Assembly: GCA_036873135.1 (NCBI GenBank) | Contig: JAPTYO010000020.1 | Coordinates: 8,435,203-8,499,202 of the forward strand | DNA: 64,000 bases | Source of the DNA: Clarkia xantiana subsp. parviflora | Lineage: Eukaryota > Streptophyta > Magnoliopsida > Myrtales > Onagraceae | Reading direction: 5' to 3' | Shown: one piece after another, positions 56,608 to 64,000 of the stretch | Layout of the letters: each line of letters opens with the position of its first letter | Position numbering within the stretch: position 1 is the stretch's first letter | The notes under the pieces: model-generated | Seen by the model: only the letters and a program-made list of their open reading frames with translations | Database searches by the model: none | Told to the model about the DNA's origin: nothing | Program-made: the position numbers and the translations under genes

Positions 56608-57668
56608 TAGGGCTGGGCATAAAAACCGGTTCGGGCGAACCGAACCGGAACCAAACCGGAACCGAACCAATACAAACCGGTTCTGACTGAACCGGTTCTT
56701 AAATGGTTCGGTTTTGATAAGGAATATATGGAGTGGTTTTCAACTGGTTCAAAACAGGTTCCGAACCGGTTTAGAACCAGTTTTTCAGAACCACTTTTAT
56801 TACATAAAGCCTAAATTGTTAAATAGTAACACACTCTTGCATCTTTTTTTTTTGGTAGATTAAAGGGCTATAAACAAGCCGAGTATCCGGCAAGCTCGAC
56901 TCGACTCAGTTTACTCGAGCTCGAACTCGACCGAGCCTTAATTTTTCAAGCTCGAGCTCGACTCGGTGCCATACTTGACATGTTCGAGTTCGGCTCGATA
57001 AGGTTAAAAATTCAATTAAATAATAAATGGTGCATCTTAGCTCGAGGTCGAGCTCTTCCTCGACTCAATATATACGTATATAATATTATTATGTAAAACT
57101 CGAAAAACTCAAACTCGAACTCGACTCGAATATGCAAAACAAAAAAGCTCGATTAGGCTCGCGAGCCTCTCGAGTCGAGTAAAAGTGAACTCGAACTCGA
57201 CCCGGTATAAAAAAAAGTTCAACTCGACTCGAAATTTAGCGAGTCGAATTTGAATATCGACCAAACCGATCTCGAGAAGCTCACGAGTAGCTTGAATCGT
57301 TTACACCCATAGGGTAGATCCTTCACTATTTGAGTTTAGTTCATATTGGATATATAGGTGGTCGTAGCAGATTTGTTTACTTATATATAGTTATTATATA
57401 TTATGTTAGCTCATATCAGTTCTACAGTCAATTGAGTTTAGTTTTGAACTCGAAACTTAACTTAGGAATAGTTCTATATTGGCCGTATATTTTGAATTTT
57501 AGTAAAAAAAATGAAAAAAGGTTCAAAACCGGTTCTCCTATGGTTCGGTTCTAGGACCTAAAATATGGTTCGGTTCTTACCTGGTACAGAAAACCAACTG
57601 AACCTAAAATCTGGTTCCGGTTCGGTTCTGAACCGGTTCGGCCAAAAACCGAACCATGCCCAGCCCTA
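56608..57668. mobile_element. hAT-type MITE, outer
   Basis: The terminal inverted repeats are TAGGGCTGGGCAT and ATGCCCAGCCCTA. A perfect 8-bp target duplication GGTTTTTA flanks them (56600-56607 and 57669-57676). Both arms are made of GGTTCGG, CCGGTT and GAACCGGTT words. It is interrupted by the MITE at 56862-57312. Confidence 0.93.
56862..57312. mobile_element. hAT-type MITE nested in the outer MITE
   Basis: The ends AAAGGGCTATAAACAAGCC and CGTTTACACCCATAG are imperfect inverted repeats of the common plant GGGTGTAAACGAGC type. The flanking 8-mers GGTAGATT (56854-56861) and GGTAGATC (57313-57320) match at 7 of 8. The interior is dense in CTCGAGCTCGAACTCGAC words. Confidence 0.85.
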
Positions 57669-58080
57669 GGTTTTTAGGTCAGGTCAAAATCCCAATGGGT
57701 CAACCCTTTTACTTGGTATTTCAGCCGAACTATAGGGAAAGCCCTAGGTGGGCTTTGCTCACCTCCTCTTATAAATATGAGTTGCTATGAGATTTCTTAG
57801 ATTTAATCACTTTCTCCCTTTTAGTTGAGACAAAAGAAATCCCCTCTCCCTCACATCAAAGTTTCAGCCAACCATACCTCACCAAAGCTGGTGCCGAAAT
57901 TGTAACAATTTACCCCAGAGATTCATCCCAGCAACCAGATTGAAGAGGCTTTGTTGTGGAGACCATAGCCTGTGGATTGCTCTTTAATAAGGGATCCCGC
58001 AGGACACCGTCCAGCAGATCGTGAACTCCTCAGTGTCGTCCTTGGGCTACGGAAAACAAAACTGGTATGTGCTCCATATC

Positions 58081-58515
58081 CGCTGCGTAATTAGTTTACC
58101 AAGCATGTACACGCTTTTTTTATCCGTAATAGTATTCCCTAAGTCCATCAAGACACACGTAAACAATATTTGCTCTACAATCATATTACTTAAATATATT
58201 CTTTAAATATATTTTATTATTAAATTTTCCAACAACCACCAATAAGATATTAGCATTAATTATAAAATGAATTAATTTATAATTAAAATTTGGTTACACA
58301 ATACATAGTGCATTCCTTAAGTTTAAAGAATAGGTTACGTAAAAATAAGTGGGTCTCATTTTTAAGGAATGTTATGTAAAACCGTTGTAGCAATTTCTTA
58401 TTCATTTTATATAAAACAAATACATTAAACCCACATCTAAGTAATACTATGTAATACGATTATGAATGTTATAAAGATCCGCAATATCAATTTGTCGTAT
58501 GATGGAATATCAAGA
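58081..58515. other. Intergenic DNA, nothing recognised
   Basis: AT-rich sequence without motifs or frames of interest. Confidence 0.4.
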
Positions 58516-58785
58516 ATTTCAGCTTAATGGTTAATCTCAAAATTGTTAATTTAGTTGTTATTATTTACATTAGTTCCTCAACATTATATTTCAAAACCTA
58601 ATTCGGTTGTTACAATTGGTCTAAGCTTATATTTTAGTTTCATGCAAATCCATCAAACCATCATATTTTGTTGTAATTTGTATCTAGTAATTCATTATAT
58701 ATTAATATCTCAATTTCACCACTAGTCCAGCTCATCAATGTGTTGTTTGTCAATAATTGACATAATTTACAATCTCCACTTTAAT
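58516..58785 (+). repeat. Direct duplication, copy 1 (copy 2 at 60036-60305)
   Basis: Shared blocks include TTAATGGTTAATCTCAAAATTGTTA, AAGCTTATATTTTAGTTTCAT, CATCAAACCATCAT, TTCATTATATATTAATATCT and CCACTAGTCCAG. The copies carry small gaps and substitutions. About 1.25 kb separates them. Confidence 0.85.
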
Positions 58786-60009
58786 TGAGCAGTCCAGCCA
58801 ATTGTAAACAGCAAATCTCTTTGGAATAGGCTTTATTGTCCAACGAAATTGTCAATATGTATACAAACACACATGAATAAAACGAACAGTTCATAATCAT
58901 CTAAAGAAACATGAGATGAGACAAAGATGGAACTTACAAAGCTTGACTTGCTACCGGTTAATCTAATGTTGCAACCACCACCGTCACCTAGACAACTTAA
59001 GTCATCAGATGAAACTTCTTCCTCCTAATCAGATGAACTTTTTTCCACAGCTACAGGTGCTTCTTTAAAAACAGTGTGTTGATTAAACATACATCAAATA
59101 TTCTTCGACCAGTTTGAAGACGATCGTATCTCCAGTCGTTAGGCAGACATCCTGTGCGAACTGGTCCAAACCATCGGTGAAACTGCAACTGGTGATCACA
59201 TTGTGAGAGTCTCTTTTCTGTTCCAACTTCACATCTCAAATGCAACCATCTGGAAAATCTCCCACCCCATACGCCAAACGCAGTTTGTATCGACCATGCC
59301 TCACCATCCAGAAAATTTCTCGTCAACCATGCCTCACCATCCAGAAAATTTATCGTCGAAGCATCTACAAATTGAATGCATAGACATTTATTTATGATAG
59401 TGTAACCCCGAACTCGTTCCCACAATCTATAAGTGTATTACAATTTCAGGATGAACTTACCAATTGAAAGTTGCAGTCATCTTAATGAACGTGTAGAACG
59501 GGGGAGAACATGATACCCATTTGGCCGCCGAACAAGATTGCCTGAAACCTCTGCGTTGAAGCCACTGTGCAAGGAGGTGAAGGAGCTAGGGGCGGGTAAT
59601 TGCTTTAGCCTGTTGCTCAAACTTAGGTTATGCTGAGTCTTTGATAAGCATAACTAGTTATCCTTCTCTTACTTGTACTATGTTAACAAAAGAGCGAGAT
59701 GTGTCTGCAAGACAAGTCAATCAAAACGTCGAACATCGAAGGATGTGTTGTGGCAACAAACCAGGGGGAATACGTTTCGTATTAAAATAATATATGTTTT
59801 CGTCTTGACTTCGTAAAACCAGTCGAAGAAGCGTCAGGGCTTGACCAGCCGGACACGGTGCGTCAGGTATAGGTGGGTATTTTTCATTTCTTACCCAACG
59901 CTTGCCTACTCGGTAGGTAAAAGGTCAGAAACAGTTCTTTTATCAAATCGGACGTAATCTAGTAGGAAACGGCAGCACATTCCCGACTGATTAGTCGGTC
60001 AGAATTTCA
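58786..60009. other. Spacer between the duplication copies, likely a degraded CACTA-like element
   Basis: A 33-bp unit containing CATGCCTCACCATCCAGAAAATTT is present twice in tandem (59296-59355). Minus-strand frames across 59051-59425 show no known motif. The right part has CGGTCAG- and CCGACT-type words that lead into the CACTA-like end. Confidence 0.4.
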
Positions 60010-60035
60010 GTGATCGGTAAACCAAACTTTTCTTG
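60010..60035. mobile_element. CACTA-like right terminus
   Basis: AAACTTTTCTTGTAGTA resembles the CACTA terminus TTTTCTTGTAGTG with a changed last base. It is preceded by CCGACTGATTAGTCGGTCAG, a usual subterminal palindrome. No left terminus (CACTACAAG) was found near 58785. Confidence 0.55.
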
Positions 60036-60305
60036 TAGTATTTCAACTTAATGGTTAATCTCAAAATTGTTATTATTTTCATTAGTTCCGCAACAATATA
60101 TTTCTTTATATTAATAATAATTCTACAGATTTCAAAACCTAAACCGGTATAAGCTTATATTTTAGTTTCATTCAAGTCCATCAAACCATCATCATATTTG
60201 TTTGTAATTTGTATTTAGAAATTCATTATATATTAATATCTGAATTCCACCACTAGTCCAGGCTCATTCATGTTGTTTGCCAATAATCGAAACTCATACA
60301 TGCAA
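60036..60305 (+). repeat. Direct duplication, copy 2 of 58516-58785
   Basis: This copy begins right after the CACTA-like terminus and ends about 110 bp from the RPL12 stop codon. Confidence 0.85.
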
Positions 60306-60413
60306 TATTATAATTAAGCTTAAAAATGTCAACAAAAATATTTCTTAATAATGAAATTATCATACAATAAAAAAAAGAAAGAATCCGGGAAAATAAAAAA
60401 GAAAAATGAAAAC

Positions 60414-60968
60414 TCAAACAATAGCGACCTTAGCACCGGCGGCCTCAAGCTGCTTCTTGGCCTCATCCGCCTCATCTTTAGTGGCTCCTTCCTTGAACTT
60501 CTTGGGCAACCCCTCGATCAGCTCCTTGGCCTCCTTCAGCGCCAAGCTCGTCAGCGCCCTCACCGCCTTAATCACCGCTATCCTTGAGCTGCTCGGCACT
60601 TCCTCTATCACCACGTCGAACTCCGTCTTCTCCTCTACTACCGCAGCCACCGCTTCGGCTGGGGCCGCAACTGCCGCCGCAGCCGGGGCGAACACCGCCG
60701 CCGAAACGCCCAGCTTGTCCTGGAGGTAGTCCACGAGGATCCGAGCCTCCGCTAGCGTCAGGCTGGAGATGTCAGCTCCGAGGTTCTCAATCTTCTCCGG
60801 TGCCTCCACGGCGGCGACCGGGCGGAGGCGGGATGCGCGGAGGGTTGGGGCGGGCCGTGAGGCGAACTGGAGAGGTCCGGCGAGTGTGTGCAAAGGGGAA
60901 GAATGGAAAGGTTTGAGATTAGAGGAGGGGGAGCGGAGGGAGACCATGGAAAGAGCCGTTGCAGCCAT
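60414..60968 (-). CDS. RPL12: Plastid ribosomal protein L12 (bL12c) precursor
   Basis: The 184-residue protein starts [15 protein letters not shown] chose this ATG over an upstream frame to 61106 because it gives the normal length and a proper Ser/Arg-rich transit peptide (about 1-50). The mature part has the N-terminal dimerisation region ([25 protein letters not shown]). An Ala-rich hinge follows ([16 protein letters not shown]), then the C-terminal factor-binding domain ([51 protein letters not shown]). bL12 forms the stalk of the plastid 50S subunit and recruits translation GTPases. The gene has no intron, as usual for plant RPL12. A CT-rich 5' leader lies at 60969-61060 (minus). It is intact and probably functional. 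Confidence 0.95.
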   Translation of the reverse strand: MAATALSMVSLRSPSSNLKPFHSSPLHTLAGPLQFASRPAPTLRASRLRPVAAVEAPEKIENLGADISSLTLAEARILVDYLQDKLGVSAAVFAPAAAAVAAPAEAVAAVVEEKTEFDVVIEEVPSSSRIAVIKAVRALTSLALKEAKELIEGLPKKFKEGATKDEADEAKKQLEAAGAKVAIV

Positions 60969-61209
60969 TGTTAGTCTGTGGGTAGCAACGAGAGAGAGAG
61001 AGAGAGGGAGAGTGAATTGTAGAAGTGAAGGAGATAAGAAGATAAGGGAAAAAAAGGGATGAGGTGAGGGAAGATAAGCTGGAAGATGTTTCTTACTACG
61101 GAACATGAAATTCGCGGGGGCCTTACCTTAATTATATTATCCTTCAAGGCAAGGGTACAGTGTCTTAACGTGCATGAAGAGGCAAATCTATGAAAGTTAA
61201 AACACTAAA

Positions 61210-61281
61210 GGGGCATTCCGAGAATCGAACTCGGGACCTCTCGCACCCAAAGCGAGAATCATACCACTAGACCAAATGCCC
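61210..61281 (-). tRNA. tRNA-Pro (anticodon UGG)
   Basis: The minus-strand sequence GGGCATTTGGTCTAGTGGT starts a 72-nt cloverleaf. The acceptor stem GGGCATT pairs with AATGCCC. The anticodon stem CTCGC/GCGAG encloses loop TTTGGGT with anticodon TGG. The T arm is CCGAG TTCGATT CTCGG. A box (TGGTCTAGTGG) and B box (GTTCGATTC) are intact and there is no intron. The discriminator C is followed by only TTTA as a weak Pol III stop. Confidence 0.95.
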
Positions 61282-61620
61282 TCAATATACTCTATAATCA
61301 TATTGTGCTTTGCTGTTAGAACTCTAGCTGATGAATTTTCTAAGGAAGAACCTGGAGGTATGGTTGATTCAACTTTGTATAAACAACTAACTATTCTCGG
61401 GAGTCTTATATATTTAAGCCAATTTGCACTCAATTATGTGTCTAAATTAATCGAAAATTCTGCAGCTACTGGAAAACTTGGAGTTAAAGTTTACGTTTGG
61501 TTAGTTACTTGTATGTCGGTTTAGTTGGGTAAGAACCTGGCTTAAAACAAATCTAGGTTGGGTAGTTAACCATGTTTTCAGTAAATTAAGTTTCACTTAT
61601 CTCCGTTTTCTTATATATCA

Positions 61621-61760
61621 TAGCGGTTCGGCGCTTCTTCCATCAACCAAATATTAGGGGTTCAATCCCCAGACTATGGGAATTGAAACATATCCATGGT
61701 TATCACTTTATTCATTAAGGACTGATTCCGGTGTGAGTGCAGATTAGTTTAAATGTGGAG
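61621..61760 (+). mobile_element. Possible tRNA-derived SINE fragment
   Basis: GGGGTTCAATCCCCAGACTATGGGA contains a Pol III B-box-like core. Plant SINE-like phrases follow (CATATCCATGGTTATCACTTT, GGACTGATTCCGGTGTGAGTGCAGATTAG). No clear target duplication or tail was read. Confidence 0.4.
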
Positions 61761-62185
61761 TAAATATGTTACAGCTGCTACCCTCCTAATGAGACTCTTT
61801 AAGACCACCTCGGGAAAAAAAAATTTGGCTAAGGTTCCACTTCATACCACATGTTTGCAGGAAATCCACTGTTTATACCAGATTTTTTTTTTTTTACCAA
61901 TTTTGTGCCATTTTCATACATCTATTACTGTTCCGTCTGATTTCACCGTTAAGAGTCACTTGTCGTGCACGCAATTGATTGTTCAATTTAGTGCCTCTTA
62001 TACATTCCTAACTTTTAATTTGTTTAATTTAGTTCTAAAATTTAAATATCGAACATTTGACCCTTTTATTTCTTCAGGCTCTCACAAGATTTGCATGGAC
62101 ACTCTCTTTATTTTTCTGTAGCCGATTAAAGGGTGGTTGTGGCCCTAAATAAAAATGATTTTTTTTCTTTTTTTTTTTTTTTAAG
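61761..62185. other. Intergenic DNA, nothing recognised
   Basis: AT-rich sequence with T runs at 61886-61896 and 62160-62182. There is no credible gene. Confidence 0.4.
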
Positions 62186-64000
62186 AAAATTTAACGAAAA
62201 CAATCAACAACAATTATGTACATGCCCCTAGTGGCAAATCTGAAATTTCTAATTCAAAACATCTTCTAGAGAATGACTCAGTTGATTGAGTCAAAACATG
62301 TTGATCGTGTCGACGCCCTGGATGGACCCTACGACAAACAGATGACATAGAAAATAATGTATTCTTTGTTGGACTTGGTCAAGGAAATTGGGTGCTCGAG
62401 TGCCCTGGCCATTGCTCAATCTTAGCTGGGGATGCCCCATGGATAGCACCAATCGGGTTAGGCTCGTCACATGCTGGATGAATGGTTTGGTTGGTGAACA
62501 CACATGGATGGTGTGAGTTTAGCACAGTAGTCCGCAAATGGTAAATTTGGGCATAGATATCGCCCGAGGTATCTGGGATAAATTCGACAGCTTGCGGCGA
62601 GCAAAGGGCCGCACACGAGATGTGCTCTTAAGGAAAAACTCAAATTTTGGGGATAAAAATGATCACAACTTTTCTTACCTGGGTGTTGGATTTTTTCTAG
62701 TGGAAAATGTGCTCGCTATGTGACTGGACCTGCTGCATGTCCTGATTTTCCTGCTCCATCTAGAAAACACAACTTGTATATGAACACCTGCCGGAAAGTA
62801 AATGCCCATGGACCTCTGATGGAAGGCACCAACAATAATGTTTTCTTTGTTTGACATCTAAAATGTTCATTGATCAGCACATTGAATCTTCACGAGACTC
62901 TCGATGATCTCTTGATATTTTCCCATCTCCGGACATGTCCGAGCTCAATAGGAGATGCCCCTTGGTTACCACCGACCGGCTTAGACCTCACCGTAAAACA
63001 GATGTACAACTTGGTTCGGGGACGCGTATGAATTCCACATATGGTAGGTGGAATTTTGACATGTAAGTCTTTGGGGCAATCACATTTCACGTGGTTGCGA
63101 CCTCGGTCGAAATGGTCGTCTTATCTGCAAAAAGAGTAGGGCCACTCAAATCTCAAGGAAAAATCAAGTACAATTCATCGTACCTGAGTGTTGGATATCC
63201 CGAGTGCGCAATTTGTGCTTCGTGCAACTGGATGGATGCACGTTCCTTTTTTTGGTTGCCGCATTTAGCCGGCATAACTTATATGTACATGATACCTTAA
63301 CCAATGGTACCTGAAAAGAGTGAACGAAAAATCAGTCTAAAGAATATGAGAAATCATGCATGATTTTTTTGAAAACTCTAATGTCGTTCATTTCATAATT
63401 TTGATTACTATTTTTTTAAAAAAATGAATCAAAATTTATGATCTAAGTTGTTTTGCACCATCATGAAGTTTACTGAGTTTGCTGAGTGCACTATCTGACT
63501 CGAACGCAGGACAGATGCTTAAAAAAAGTTTTTTCAAAAAGGTTTTCTCGTCCTTTGTTTAAACTAAAATTATCGCACTCAACTGAGCGATTAGAATCAA
63601 AACTCTCATTTTTTAAACGCTTGCTCATGCGAATGTTGAAACGATATTGCCGAAAAAATGCAATACACCTTGAATAAAAACGAATGACACTTTGAATTTT
63701 TTTAAATGCTCATGCATGCTCGAAAATTAAAGTTCAACTATTAAGAAAGTCACAACTTACAACAAGTTTACCTGAATGATACATATGTACAAAATGAAAA
63801 ATCCAAGTAAAGTTATTTTTTTTTTGAAATAATGCTAATGCTATGCATATGAGATGCATACTTGAAATGAAAGTTCTATAGTTAAGAAAATTTACAAGTT
63901 ATCTGAAAATATTTTTTTGTTTTTTGTTTTTTTAAGAGAAAAAAAAATCAATGCATCCTAGTTGTCAAAAATAAAAATTCAGGTGAAAAGTTTTTTTTTT
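62186..64000 (-). mobile_element. Partial Ogre-like element related to B, cut by window edge
   Basis: The segment is collinear with non-coding parts of element B. TATGTACATGCCCCTAGTGGC, CTTCTAGAGAA.GACTCAGTT.ATTGAGTC, GTCGACGCCCTGGATGGACC and TTAGCTGGGGATGCCC match 31080-31265. A block with CACCGTAAAACAGATGTAC...TTGGTTCGGG matches 31650-31680. The stretch around 63330-63450 resembles the leader at 33500-33620. No gag like that of 32006-33469 lies between, and no LTR was identified, so it is a relic or a distinct non-autonomous derivative. Confidence 0.65.

Larger units (their letters stand above)
55444..58080 (+). other. 3' non-coding/LTR part of copia relic, interrupted by MITEs
   Basis: No coding frame follows the RNase H stop. 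CTTATAAATATGAG at about 57769 and the following GGAGACCATAGCCTGTGG...GGATCCCGCAGG resemble the promoter-to-R region of a copia LTR. The nested hAT MITEs sit inside. LTR ends were not found, so limits are approximate. Confidence 0.4.

Noticed and set aside
59051..59425. 124-codon minus-strand frame
   Set aside because: It has no recognisable domain, includes a short tandem duplication, and lies in a likely transposon remnant.
60969..61106. 46-residue N-terminal extension of RPL12
   Set aside because: The extension translates a CT-rich leader. The downstream ATG gives the normal precursor length and transit peptide.

Overview
This is nuclear DNA from a flowering plant, most likely a eudicot. 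The sequence is AT-rich. It contains an intronless nuclear gene for plastid ribosomal protein L12, a nuclear tRNA-Pro(UGG), a broken chloroplast beta-carbonic anhydrase gene, and plant-type transposable elements (Tat/Ogre-like Ty3/gypsy, Ty1/copia, Helitron, hAT, CACTA ends). Only the RPL12 gene (60414-60968, minus) and the tRNA (61210-61281, minus) look like intact host genes. Almost everything else is mobile DNA, much of it nested.

Left third (1-17650). A shortened gypsy element (2301-3766) still has a tRNA-Met-type primer site. A LINE RNase H relic lies at 4803-5327. A minus-strand Helitron terminus is at 5638-5665 and a plus-strand one at 15309-15336. A lone Tat-type LTR with its primer site is at 7061-7599. 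A decayed Ty1/copia element (8559-13526) has a perfect CCACA target duplication. A beta-carbonic anhydrase pseudogene (15387-15764, minus) has its upstream region split by a hAT element (15824-16954, duplication GTTGACGG). That upstream region is partly repeated in inverted orientation at 17264-17480.

Middle (17531-47125). Three large Tat/Ogre-like retrotransposons dominate. Element A (17653-27821, minus, duplication GAATC) has gag-protease and a second gag fragment but no RT or integrase. Element B (29356-47120, minus, duplication CATAC) is an Ogre-like gag-only element. Element C (35380-46551, plus, duplication GCAGG) is a nearly intact Tat element inserted in B's right LTR. Its two 658-bp LTRs differ at about four positions by eye. 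A and C each carry, convergent with gag-pol, an antisense spliced gene with the same layout: N-terminal gypsy-associated domain, Ser/Pro-rich linker, coiled coil and Ser/acidic tail. In both, a tandem-repeat array separates the two gene 3' ends. In C the proposed exons keep frame through three GT-AG introns.

Right third (47126-64000). Two Helitrons lie head to tail (47786-50852 and 50853-54445). The second has captured decayed exons of a ClpB/Hsp100 chaperone and a protein kinase. They are followed by a copia RNase H relic holding two nested hAT MITEs with 8-bp duplications (56608-57668 and, inside it, 56862-57312). Next come a 270-bp direct duplication flanking a CACTA-like end, RPL12, the tRNA, a possible SINE, and part of another Ogre-like element running off the right edge.

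Coordinates of LTRs and target duplications were read directly. Divergence statements are eye counts. Family names come from recognised motifs, not database searches.
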